Below are positions 48,327-56,844 of a stretch of DNA of 64,000 bases, piece after piece. The notes beneath the pieces are model-generated. The model searched no databases and was not told the origin of the DNA. It worked only from the letters and a program-made list of their open reading frames with translations. Positions within the stretch are counted from its first letter, which is position 1. Every line of letters begins with the position of its first letter. This DNA is from Streptosporangium album (GTDB lineage Bacteria > Actinomycetota > Actinomycetes > Streptosporangiales > Streptosporangiaceae), in the NCBI RefSeq assembly GCF_014203795.1, contig NZ_JACHJU010000001.1:4278001-4342000 (forward strand). The letters are read 5' to 3'. Made by a program: the position numbers and the translations under genes.

Positions 48327-49640
48327 ATGGTTCGGTTCATGCGTACGACAGGGCTGGCAGCGATCGCGACTATGGTGGCCGGGTGCGCCGGCGCGGGGGC
48401 GGGGACATCCCCACCGGTGAAACCCGCCGCGGGGCAGGCGGGCATCGCGGCCACGAGTGCCACGCCTTCGACGTCCGCGACGCCCAAGCCCACCGGAGTG
48501 GAGGCCGTGCTGGCGCGGATGAGCGTGGAGGACAAGGTCGGGCAGCTCTTCATGCCCGTGCTGTACGGCCCGGCGGCGGACGGATCGTCCGGGGAGAACC
48601 AGGCCCGGTTCGGTGTGGGCACACCGGCCAAGGCGGTCGCCAAATACCGGCCGGGCGGGGTGATCCTGTTCCCCTGGGCGGGCAACATCAAGGACGTCCG
48701 ACAGGTCGTGGCACTGACCAACGGGTTGCAGAAGGCGTCGCCGAAGATCCCGTTGCTGATCGGCGCCGATCAGGAGAACGGCAGGGTCTCCCGGCTCGCC
48801 CCACTTGTGACCGACATGCCCGGCGCCTCGGTCATCGGCTCGACCGGCGACCCCTCACTGGCCCGTAAGGCGGCCAGGGTCACCGGCACCGAGCTGCGCG
48901 CCCTCGGCATCAACCTCGACTTCGCGCCGGTCGCCGACGTGAACATCAACCCGAAGAACCCGGTGATCGGCCCCCGGGCCTACGGCTCGGACCCCAGGAA
49001 GGTCGCCCCCATGGTCGCCGCCGCGGTCCAGGGCTTCCACGACGCGGGGATCGCCAGTACGGCCAAGCACTTTCCCGGCCACGGGGACACCAACGTGGAC
49101 AGCCACTCCGGGTTACCGGTGATCCAGCACTCCCTGTCCCAGTGGAGCAGGCTGGACGCGCCGCCGTTCGCCGCGGCCATCGGCAAGGACGTCGACGCGA
49201 TCATGAGTGCTCATGTGGTCATGCCCAAGCTCGACCCATCCGGTGATCCGGCCACGCTGTCCAAGCCGATCCTGACCGGGCTGCTCCGCGAGAAGCTCGG
49301 TTTCGACGGGGTCGTCTCGACCGACGCGCTGGACATGGCGGGGGTGCGCAAGAAGTACGGTGACGGGCAGGTGGCCGTGCGCGCCATCCAGGCGGGGGTG
49401 GACCTGCTGCTGATGCCGCCGGACTTCCCCAAGGCCTACCAGGCGGTGCTGGCGGCGGTGAAGTCCGGGAGGATCCCCGCCCGGCGGCTCGACCAGTCCG
49501 TCCGGCGGCTGCTGAAGCTGAAGGCCGCGCGGGGCCTGCTGGAGCGGGCTCCGGTGGCCGATCCGGCCAAGGCCGAACGGGTGTTGCGCTCGCCGGAGCA
49601 CCGTAAGGTCGCCCAGCTCATCAAGGATCGGGCGCGCTGA
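48327..49640 (+). CDS. Glycoside hydrolase family 3 lipoprotein (beta-N-acetylhexosaminidase type)
   Basis: This 437-residue lipoprotein has a lipobox VAGC (Cys20), a Thr/Ser/Pro linker, then a GH3 barrel: GADQENGRVSRLAPLVTDMPGA, the catalytic-loop KHFPGHGDTNVDSH (acid/base His/Asp pair of NagZ-type enzymes) and nucleophile Asp333 in FDGVVSTDALDMAGV. It would release GlcNAc from chitin or wall fragments outside the cell, feeding the PTS encoded just upstream. Codon bias and the 190-bp gap suggest its own promoter, but none is clear. Alternative start ATG 48339. Confidence 0.9.
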   Translation: MVRFMRTTGLAAIATMVAGCAGAGAGTSPPVKPAAGQAGIAATSATPSTSATPKPTGVEAVLARMSVEDKVGQLFMPVLYGPAADGSSGENQARFGVGTPAKAVAKYRPGGVILFPWAGNIKDVRQVVALTNGLQKASPKIPLLIGADQENGRVSRLAPLVTDMPGASVIGSTGDPSLARKAARVTGTELRALGINLDFAPVADVNINPKNPVIGPRAYGSDPRKVAPMVAAAVQGFHDAGIASTAKHFPGHGDTNVDSHSGLPVIQHSLSQWSRLDAPPFAAAIGKDVDAIMSAHVVMPKLDPSGDPATLSKPILTGLLREKLGFDGVVSTDALDMAGVRKKYGDGQVAVRAIQAGVDLLLMPPDFPKAYQAVLAAVKSGRIPARRLDQSVRRLLKLKAARGLLERAPVADPAKAERVLRSPEHRKVAQLIKDRAR

Positions 49641-49647
49641 CCGATCC

Positions 49648-49677
49648 GGCCCGAGCCGGCTGTCAGCCGGCCGGGCC
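49648..49677. terminator. Long hairpin ending the GH3 gene
   Basis: Nested stems GCCGGCT/AGCCGGC and GGCCCG/CGGGCC are joined by one bulged A. It lies between the GH3 stop and the convergent small ORF. Confidence 0.7.
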
Positions 49678-49678
49678 G

Positions 49679-49804
49679 TCACGCGGGCAGGAGGCCGCCG
49701 CGCCGGGTCATCGAGAGCACGAGGGACTGAACGAGACGCATGACGAGTGCCTCGAGCAGGAGGAAGGCCGCCTTGGCGAGAACCGAGGACAGGAATCCGG
49801 ACAT
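49679..49804 (-). CDS. 41-residue hydrophobic peptide, downstream of the P-type ATPase
   Basis: A small ORF from ATG 49804 to TGA 49679-49681 encodes 41 residues beginning MSGFLSSVLAKAAFLLLEAL and ending in an RR-containing tail. Residues 4-32 are almost all hydrophobic and would span the membrane; the C-terminus is basic. GTGAGG lies five bases ahead of the ATG. It is 80 bp downstream of the large P-type ATPase gene on the same strand and could be a small regulatory subunit of it, as small peptides are for some P-type pumps. Function is inferred only from this. Confidence 0.55.
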   Translation of the reverse strand: MSGFLSSVLAKAAFLLLEALVMRLVQSLVLSMTRRGGLLPA

Positions 49805-49884
49805 AACAACCTCACAGGACTAAGAAGCTCTTAACCTGATTTTTCAGGACAAAGCTATCTGAAACGGTACCCTGAGATTGCTAT

Positions 49885-52800
49885 TCAGTGAACGGCCGAT
49901 GACGCCTCGCGGATCGACGCCTGGATCGCCGTCCCGGCAACGGTGGTCGCGGCGGCGCTTCCGAGGGCGATCGTCCATCCCACGGGCCCGAGCGGGCGGC
50001 AGCCGAAGAAGTGGCACAGGCCCGGCAGCGAGACGGTCAGGCACAGGACGGCCAGTGACCCGAGCGAGGCCAGCGCGACCACGCGGTCCCGGCCGCCCAT
50101 GGCCAGCGTCTGGAACAGCTGCGCCGCCACGAGCGCGACCAGCCCGATCGTGTTGGCCCTCCCCCGGGTTCCGGTCATCCGGCCGACCGACCACGCGACA
50201 CCGGCCGCGGTCGCCGTGACGGCGGCGCGCAGATAGATGTCCCGGCTCAGCGAGGCCCCCAGTGAGGCCTCCGGGCCCTCGGCGAGCAGCCGTTCCGGGC
50301 TGGTCGCAGTCGGGGGCCGGACGGCCACCGCCATCGCCGGCAGCATGTCGGTGAGCAGGTTGACCAGCAGGAGCTGGCGGGCGTTCAGCACGTTCTGGCC
50401 GCTGATCAGGCTGGACCCGACCGCGAACACGATCTCGCCGATGTTGCCGCCGAGCAGGATGCTCAGGGCGTCGCGGACCGAGCTCCACATCGCCCTGCCC
50501 TCGATGATCGCATCGACGATCGTCTCGATGCGGTCGTCGGTCACCACGACGTCGGCGGCACCCCGGGCCGCCGGGGTGGCACGGGAGCCGAGGGCGATTC
50601 CCACGTCGGCCGCGCGGATCGCGGGGGCGTCGTTGGCGCCGTCGCCGGTGACCGCCACGACCATGCCGGAACGGCGCAGGCAGCCGACGATCCGGGCCTT
50701 GTGCGCCGGAGTGGTCCGCGCGAAGACCGTCGCGTCCGGCAGCACCTTGACCAGGTCGTCGTCGTCGAGGTCGTCCAGCTCCGGACCGGTCATGATCCGC
50801 CCGCCGTTCAGCACGCCGAGCTCGGAGGCGATCGCCTCGGCGGTGCTCGGGTGGTCACCTGTGATCATGACGACCCGGACGCCCGCCCCCGTCAGGCGGC
50901 CGACGCTCTCGGCCGCCGTGGACCGGACGGGGTCGGCCAGGCAGAGGAAGCCCATGAAGGTCAGGCCGTCGATGCGGGACTCGTCGAGGTCGCGGCGGTC
51001 GGAGGCCGGGCGCTCGGCCACCGCGAGCACCCGGTAGCCCTGTCGGGCGAGCCTGTCGACCTCGTCTTCGAGCTCAACCCTGGCCGAACCGTCCAGGGGG
51101 ATGAGGCCGTGACCGCGGAAGAGACCGGAGCAGCGGGTGAGCACGGCCTCCGGGGCTCCCTTGACGCTCAGCAGGTGCCCCGAGTCGCCCAGGCCGAGCA
51201 CGGCGTGGTAGCCGCGTCCCGGTTCGAAGGGAAGCTCGTCGATCCGCTGCCAGGCGCCCGGCCCCTCCTCGGGGGTCACGTGCAGCCGCCGGGCTCCGTC
51301 CAGCACGGCGCGGTCGGTGGGGTGGGCGATGGGCCGCCCCTCGTCATGGCGCGGGCTCGCGCGCAGCGCGGCCGCCATGATGTGCCTAAGCTCGGGCGCC
51401 CGTTCCTCGATGGAATGTTCGACGCGCCCGTCCGAGACGCACCGCAGGCTGATGTGTCCCTCCGTCAGTGTCCCCGTCTTGTCGAAGCAGAGGACGTTCA
51501 CCCGGCCGAGGGCCTCGATCGTGGAGGGGTTGGGCACCAGGGTGTTGCGGGTCGACAGCCGCCGGGCGGCGGCGAGCTCCGCCACAGAGGCGACGAAGGG
51601 CAGCCCCTCGGGTACGGCGGCGACGGCGAGGCTCACCGCGGGTGCGAGTGCCTCCGCCAGGGACCTGCCGCGGAGTAGGTCGGTGGTCAGCAGGACGACG
51701 CCGGAACCGATCGCGACGGGAAGGACCCGCCGGCTCAGCGCCCGTAGCCGGAGTTGCACACCCGTCGGCGGGCGCCCCTCCACGGTGAGCATGGCCGTCC
51801 GGGCCGCCTCGGTCGCCTCACCGGCCGCGACGACCACGGCCAGGCCATGGCCGGCCGCCACCGTCGTGCCCTGGTAGACCATCGAGCTCCGGTCGGCGAC
51901 GGCGGCGGCGCTGACGGGCTCCGGTGACTTGGCGACGAGCTGTGACTCACCGGTCAGGGCCGCCTCGTCGACCTCCAGGCCCACGGCCCTGAGCACGCGG
52001 CAGTCGGCCGGTACGGCGTCGCCCGCGCGCAGCTCGACGACATCGCCCGCCACGAGGTCGTCGACGGTCGCGCCCGCGTTCCCGCCGGGACGGCGGAGCT
52101 GCACGCGGGTCGTCACCGTCTCCGTCAGACGGTGCAACGCCCGGTCTGCGGCGAATCGCTGGCCCCCGCCGATGACCGCGTTGATGACCACGACCGCCCC
52201 TATCAGCACCGCGTCGGAGACCGAGCCGACCAGGGCTGACAGGCCTGCCCCGGCCGCCAGTACCGGAGTGAGGGGGTTGGCCAGCTCTCCGGCGCATATG
52301 CGGAGCAGCGGGTCAGGACCATCGGGTTTTTCGATCCCCGACGAGGTCCTGCGGCGCAGGGCCTCCGCCTCGGTGATCCCACCGGACGAGGAGTCGAGCC
52401 GGGACAGGACATCCTTGACCGGCATGGCGTGCCAGGGGGTGCGGTCGGCGCGGATCGGAACCGACTTCCGGCCGGCGTTGTGGCCCGCCCACTCACCCGC
52501 GACGATCGCGGCCAGCGCGGTGCAGTCGCTCACCAGCTGGGCCCTGTCCACGGATTCCTCTCGTGCCCCGGCGGTCGTCAGCGTGGCACCGCCGGCCGCC
52601 CCCGCCATGCTCAGCCACACGCACTGCTCGCTCGTCTTCCTCGCCGGTGCCAGGCAGCTCAGCAGGAGGTGGACCCCGTCGAGCTCGCCGATCACGTCCG
52701 CGTCCCACGGCACGCGGCCGGACCGGCCCAGGACGCCGATGCCCAGGTCGGCCTGGGCCAGCCCGGCCCTGGAACGCCTTGACACCACGACCACTCCGTG

Positions 52801-54255
52801 ACCGTCGGCCTGGAGCGTGCGGACCGACGCGGCCAGCTGCGGACCGCCCGGCACGGACTCGTCGATGCCGAGCCGCCTGCCGAGCCCCGGATCTCCCCCC
52901 GCCAGCATCACGGTGCAGCCGCTCCGGGCCGCGGCGACGACGGCGTCCGCCAGCGGGTCGAGCTCCGGTGCGAGCCCGGCCACGGCCACCAGCTCGCCTT
53001 TCCTGCGCAGGCCGACGGGCCGCAGTCCCCGGGCCTCCCATTCCGGGGCGTCCATCGGGATGGTCCCGGCCAGATCCGCCAGCGGTTCAGCCACCCACGT
53101 GTCGCGCTCCCGCCGCGCGGCGGGAGCGGTGAGGTCAACCAGGGTGTAGAGCCGCGTGTGAAGCCTGTCGGCGTCCAGGTCCCCGGCAAGGGGGACGAGG
53201 CGGTCGACCGTCCAGGAATCCGTGGTGAGAAGGGCGCCGTCGAGGATGACGGTGTCGATGCCGTCCATCCGGCGCAGGGCGTCACCGTTGAGGACGAGCA
53301 CACCGCGCTTGGCCAGAGCCCGTCCGACCGATCCGGCGAAGGCCTCGCGACCCGCTTTCGCCGCCTTGGGTGTCGTGGCGATCAACATGGCGATTCCCCG
53401 CTGCGGGCTGGCGCTGACCACACGCGTCAGCGCCGACGCGCTCAGCGCCACAGGGGCCACGAAGCGCTCGAACCGTTCCACAGGGCTGTGCGCCAGAGGG
53501 GCCGGGCGTGGCTTCTTCGCCGCCCGGATGTGCCGGTAGGTCCCTTTCCGGGAGGCCAGCCTCTGTCCGTGCAGTTCCCAGGCCTCTCGCGTGCCACGCG
53601 CCTCCACGTAGCGGGAGGCGGCGGCGATGGAGTGGACCAGCAGCCCCACCGGGCGGAGCGCGAGCGTGTTGGCCACGATGTTCGCGGTGGTGAACAGGGA
53701 GTTGGCGGCCGGCCGGCCGAGGTGGCGTTCCAGCTCTGCGCGGACTTTCGGAGCGGACTCCACCAGGTACAGCACGGCGGGCACGGCGGGGGAGAGCGGG
53801 GGCAGGCGGGCCACGCGCCCGGCGAGCGCGAGCCCGGTTCCGAGCAGGCTCGCGCCGAGCCTGATACCCGCGCGGGTGTGCTGCTCCACCACGCCGGAGA
53901 GCGACGATCCCTGGTCCTGCTCGGTGTCCTGCTCGATGTCCTGCTCGGTGTCGAGATCCTCGATGATCGACAAGAGGCTTTCCAGATCGACCGCGTCGAC
54001 GTCACCCCCGATGAAGACGGTGCCGAGGGCCCCGTTGACCTCTGCCCGTTCCACCCCGTCCAGCGAGAGCAGCAGTGCTTCGAGCCGCCGCGCCACGCGT
54101 TCGGTGCCCGGTCCGCCGATGGCGCGCAGGTCGACATGGAGTCCGCCTGGACACACACGCCTTCCTCGGGGGCGCGGCAGGACGTTCCGGATCGCGCCGG
54201 GTACGACACCCCGCAACGCCTCGGTGGAAAAAGTGAGCACACGCGTCAGCAACAT
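49885..54255 (-). CDS. Giant P-type cation ATPase with N-terminal degenerate ATPase half (CtpI/CtpH-like)
   Basis: This 1456-residue protein has an intact P-type ATPase in its C-terminal 800 residues: TGES (768-771), the ion-site VPEGLP (881-886, P2-type), phosphorylation motif DKTGTLT (Asp925), KGAPE and TGDGANDAP (1203-1211). The first 600 residues contain an HMA-like fold (VERAEVNGALGTVFIG, about 68-83) and remnants of a second ATPase: SPQ in place of CPC (283), DGALLTT in place of DKTGTLT (339), MLAGGDP (450) and QADLGIGV (501). ATG 54255 follows GGAGAG. Cargo is probably Ca2+, Mg2+ or another cation; not established. Mycobacterial CtpI and CtpH have similar size. Confidence 0.88.
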   Translation of the reverse strand: MLLTRVLTFSTEALRGVVPGAIRNVLPRPRGRRVCPGGLHVDLRAIGGPGTERVARRLEALLLSLDGVERAEVNGALGTVFIGGDVDAVDLESLLSIIEDLDTEQDIEQDTEQDQGSSLSGVVEQHTRAGIRLGASLLGTGLALAGRVARLPPLSPAVPAVLYLVESAPKVRAELERHLGRPAANSLFTTANIVANTLALRPVGLLVHSIAAASRYVEARGTREAWELHGQRLASRKGTYRHIRAAKKPRPAPLAHSPVERFERFVAPVALSASALTRVVSASPQRGIAMLIATTPKAAKAGREAFAGSVGRALAKRGVLVLNGDALRRMDGIDTVILDGALLTTDSWTVDRLVPLAGDLDADRLHTRLYTLVDLTAPAARRERDTWVAEPLADLAGTIPMDAPEWEARGLRPVGLRRKGELVAVAGLAPELDPLADAVVAAARSGCTVMLAGGDPGLGRRLGIDESVPGGPQLAASVRTLQADGHGVVVVSRRSRAGLAQADLGIGVLGRSGRVPWDADVIGELDGVHLLLSCLAPARKTSEQCVWLSMAGAAGGATLTTAGAREESVDRAQLVSDCTALAAIVAGEWAGHNAGRKSVPIRADRTPWHAMPVKDVLSRLDSSSGGITEAEALRRRTSSGIEKPDGPDPLLRICAGELANPLTPVLAAGAGLSALVGSVSDAVLIGAVVVINAVIGGGQRFAADRALHRLTETVTTRVQLRRPGGNAGATVDDLVAGDVVELRAGDAVPADCRVLRAVGLEVDEAALTGESQLVAKSPEPVSAAAVADRSSMVYQGTTVAAGHGLAVVVAAGEATEAARTAMLTVEGRPPTGVQLRLRALSRRVLPVAIGSGVVLLTTDLLRGRSLAEALAPAVSLAVAAVPEGLPFVASVAELAAARRLSTRNTLVPNPSTIEALGRVNVLCFDKTGTLTEGHISLRCVSDGRVEHSIEERAPELRHIMAAALRASPRHDEGRPIAHPTDRAVLDGARRLHVTPEEGPGAWQRIDELPFEPGRGYHAVLGLGDSGHLLSVKGAPEAVLTRCSGLFRGHGLIPLDGSARVELEDEVDRLARQGYRVLAVAERPASDRRDLDESRIDGLTFMGFLCLADPVRSTAAESVGRLTGAGVRVVMITGDHPSTAEAIASELGVLNGGRIMTGPELDDLDDDDLVKVLPDATVFARTTPAHKARIVGCLRRSGMVVAVTGDGANDAPAIRAADVGIALGSRATPAARGAADVVVTDDRIETIVDAIIEGRAMWSSVRDALSILLGGNIGEIVFAVGSSLISGQNVLNARQLLLVNLLTDMLPAMAVAVRPPTATSPERLLAEGPEASLGASLSRDIYLRAAVTATAAGVAWSVGRMTGTRGRANTIGLVALVAAQLFQTLAMGGRDRVVALASLGSLAVLCLTVSLPGLCHFFGCRPLGPVGWTIALGSAAATTVAGTAIQASIREASSAVH

Positions 54256-54338
54256 TCGGCTCTCCAGCAGGGAAAACACTTAGGCCGTCAGGCCGTGGCC
54301 GGGCACGGCCCGATCGGCCGCGTCGCCGACCGTCGTGA

Positions 54339-55100
54339 TTACTTGGATGTACTTCTGCGGGCAGGGGCGGTCGCACCCCGGGGAGCGACCTTCGCCGACC
54401 GGCCCTGTCTGCGGGCGCGCTGGGCGATCATTGTTCCGACTCCGATGGCGGCCGCCACCGGCCATTCGATCAGCCCCGCCACCGCGAGTGCGCCGAGTCC
54501 CCCGTAGTAGACCATGCGCTCCGGCGGAGGGAGGAACGACTTCGCGGCGTCGACGGCCTGGCCGGCCTCCTGCCGGTTGATATGCGGCAGGTGAAGATGT
54601 GGAGGCCGGAACTGCACGGTCATCATCGGCAGGTCCAGCGTGAGCGAGTATCCGTTATGTCCTGTTTTCGCACTGCTTGGCCGGGTGGGCACCTGTGCTG
54701 CGGGCTTGTCCGTCGCGGTCGTGTGCTGTGCGGTCGCCCGTACGGCGGGCTTGCGCTGCGTACTCGCCCGTGTGGTGGCGGTGCGTGTGGTGGCCGGCTT
54801 CTTGGCCGTGGTCGCCCGTGTGCTGGTCGCCCGTGTGGTGGGTTTCTGCGCCGTGGTCGCCCGTGCGGTGGCCGTGCGTGTGGTGGCGGTGCGTGTGGTG
54901 GCCGGCTTCTTGGCCGCGGTCGCCCGTGTGCTGGTCGCCCGTGTGGTGGGTTTCTGCGCCGCGGTCGCCCGTGCGGTGGTCGCCCGTGTGGTGGGTTTCC
55001 TCGCTGTGGTCGCGCGCTGCGCGGGTTTACGCCCGGCGGGCGTGGCGGATCCGGATGGCGTACGGGTACGCGATCCGCGAGCTGTCTGACTTACGGTCAT
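54339..55100 (-). CDS. Basic-repeat protein with C-terminal membrane segment
   Basis: This 253-residue protein has no family I recognise. Residues 1-150 are a low-complexity Thr/Arg/Ala/Lys/Pro repeat (units such as TTRATSTRATAAKKPATTRTA), highly basic and resembling histone H1 or HU tails. Then comes a segment of about 60 residues with LDLPMMTVQFRPPHLHLPHINRQEAG, a hydrophobic helix (GGLGALAVAGLIEWPVAAAIGVG) and a basic end. The ATG has GAGGAGGGG upstream. It is the first gene before the P-type ATPase and likely co-transcribed. The repeat could bind nucleic acid, polyphosphate or anionic wall polymers. Confidence 0.75.
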   Translation of the reverse strand: MTVSQTARGSRTRTPSGSATPAGRKPAQRATTARKPTTRATTARATAAQKPTTRATSTRATAAKKPATTRTATTRTATARATTAQKPTTRATSTRATTAKKPATTRTATTRASTQRKPAVRATAQHTTATDKPAAQVPTRPSSAKTGHNGYSLTLDLPMMTVQFRPPHLHLPHINRQEAGQAVDAAKSFLPPPERMVYYGGLGALAVAGLIEWPVAAAIGVGTMIAQRARRQGRSAKVAPRGATAPARRSTSK

Positions 55101-55382
55101 GGCCCCTCCTCAGAAGGAGTCGAGGGTCGGTTCACGTGGCGCCCGTGGAAGGTCGACAACACCTTTCACGTGCGATTATCTGGCTTCAGGGCCACCCTCT
55201 TAGACGTTCCTCGAACCGCCGCTCTGAAACATGATCCAGCCCTATGAACCAGACATTGAGTCGGAAACAGCTAGTCACCTAGCAAGATGTGCAATTCATT
55301 CCGGCCTGCCCGACACCCCCGGTCTCCGCCCCGCTCGTCGGCCGCGCCTACCCTGGAGCCGGTTTCTGGACAAGGAGGCGGG

Positions 55383-56024
55383 ATGTTCAAGGGTGTGCTG
55401 ATCGACTGGGGTGGCGTGCTCACCACAGGTCTGTCCGAGGCGATCGCCGAGTGGATCGTCGCCGACCGGATCGACGCCACCCACTACCGTGACGTGATGC
55501 GGGAGCTGGTCCTGCACGCCTACGAGGGCTCGGAGGACGAGAACACGATCCACGCGCTGGAACGGGGCGAGATCTCCGGACTGGAGTTCGAACGAGAACT
55601 GGCCGCCAGGCTGGTCACGACGGACGGCGTGCCGCCGATCGCCGAAGGGCTCCTGAACAGGATGTTCGCCGGTTTCCAGCGGGTGGAGCCGATGTACGAC
55701 ATGCTCCGCCGGGCGCGCGCCGCCGGACTGCGGACCTGCCTGCTCTCCAACTCATGGGCCAACGAGTATCCCCGTGAGGGCTGGGACGAGTTCTTCGACG
55801 AGGTCGTCATCTCGGGGGAGATCGGCATGCGCAAGCCGGAGCCGAGGATCTTCGAGCACGCGCTCGGCAGGGTCGGCCTCGCCGGGCACGAGTGCGTGTT
55901 CGTCGACGACATCGAGGCCAACATCACGGCTGCCCGGGCGCTCGGCATCGTCGGCGTGCACCACCGGGAGCCCGAGCTGACCATCGCCGAGCTGGAGAGC
56001 CTTCTCAGCGTGTCACTGCGGTGA
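55383..56024 (+). CDS. HAD-family hydrolase
   Basis: This 213-residue HAD protein has motif I VLIDWGGVLTTG (nucleophile Asp8), LLSNSW (motif II), KPEPRIF with the motif III Lys, and FVDDIEANITAA (motif IV). The Asp+2 position is Gly, as in some haloacid- and phosphatase-type HADs of the YihX/epoxide-hydrolase N-terminal group. ATG 55383 follows AAGGAGGCGGG. Substrate unknown. It is not clearly linked to its neighbours. About 280 bp upstream holds no feature I recognise apart from promoter sequence. Confidence 0.9.
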   Translation: MFKGVLIDWGGVLTTGLSEAIAEWIVADRIDATHYRDVMRELVLHAYEGSEDENTIHALERGEISGLEFERELAARLVTTDGVPPIAEGLLNRMFAGFQRVEPMYDMLRRARAAGLRTCLLSNSWANEYPREGWDEFFDEVVISGEIGMRKPEPRIFEHALGRVGLAGHECVFVDDIEANITAARALGIVGVHHREPELTIAELESLLSVSLR

Positions 56025-56179
56025 CAACCACTCCGCGGTCCGGAACACGCGCCCTGCGAGAGCGGCTCGCCGTTCCGTTCCGCCACCGGCCCTCGCAGCA
56101 GGGTCGCGAGGGCTGGCACACTCGGTAGGTGATCGGCGTCGGACCGGCGCCGGTATCGGAGAGACAGATCGAGGCATGG

Positions 56180-56686
56180 ATGCGCGTCTACCTGCCGTGC
56201 ACGCTCCCCGCGCTGGCCCGTGTGGTCACCCTGGGGGAGCTTGGCCCGGCCCCGCTGACCGGTTACGCGGTGACCCCCGCGTTGATCGAGTGGTACGCCT
56301 CGGGTGACACCGAGGAACTGGAGTACGTCGCCCTGACCGAGGCGGCGAGGGCGTCCCTGCGGATGCTGGCCGCCGACCGCGCCGACGGGGTGGACGTGGC
56401 CCCGCGCCGGGTGGTCATCGCCGCGGAGGTGCCGGACGAGAAGGTGGGCGTGGGCACCGGCCTGGAGGAACGTGCCCGGGTACGGCTCGCCGCCGCGGTC
56501 GCGCTGGCGGACATCGCCGCGGTCCACGTGGACGACCTGTCCGCGGTGAAGGACGTGGAGGCCGCGATCGCCGCGCTGCCCGCGGCCGACCGGGGCGACG
56601 ACGACGCCCGGTTCGTCCTGGACGGCGCCGAGGCCAACGAACTCATGTGGTTCGCGACCCAGGAGATCCCCGACCTCCTGGGCTGA
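56180..56686 (+). CDS. DUF6912-family conserved protein
   Basis: This 168-residue protein starts MRVYLPCTLPALARVVTLGEL, then AYAVTPALIEWY-type sequence with ELEYVALTEAARASLRML, a beta strand PRRVVIAAEVPD, and VLDGAEANELMWFATQEIP at the end. This pattern fits the actinobacterial DUF6912 family, of unknown function. ATG 56180 with GAGG upstream is preferred over an in-frame start 17 codons earlier. It follows the HAD gene on the same strand. Confidence 0.72.
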   Translation: MRVYLPCTLPALARVVTLGELGPAPLTGYAVTPALIEWYASGDTEELEYVALTEAARASLRMLAADRADGVDVAPRRVVIAAEVPDEKVGVGTGLEERARVRLAAAVALADIAAVHVDDLSAVKDVEAAIAALPAADRGDDDARFVLDGAEANELMWFATQEIPDLLG

Positions 56687-56844
56687 CCACCGGGGATGTC
56701 GCGGTCGCCGGTTGTGGCTTACCTCCCGCTGCGTGGTGAGCATGGAGACCCGAGGTCGATCTCCGGATCGGCCGCGGGTCTCCGCTCTCCGGTGCCGCGT
56801 GCCGTACGCCGCGCTGAGATGTCACACCGGATGGTTACTCTTTA

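Noticed and set aside
49835..49848. CCTGA-TTTT-TCAGG hairpin upstream of the 41-residue ORF
   Set aside because: Only 5-bp arms; it could be the ATPase gene's terminator, but the evidence is too thin for a feature.
54720..55020. CRISPR-like or satellite repeat
   Set aside because: The repeats have no constant spacer and follow the codon phase of the basic-repeat protein, so they are coding duplications.
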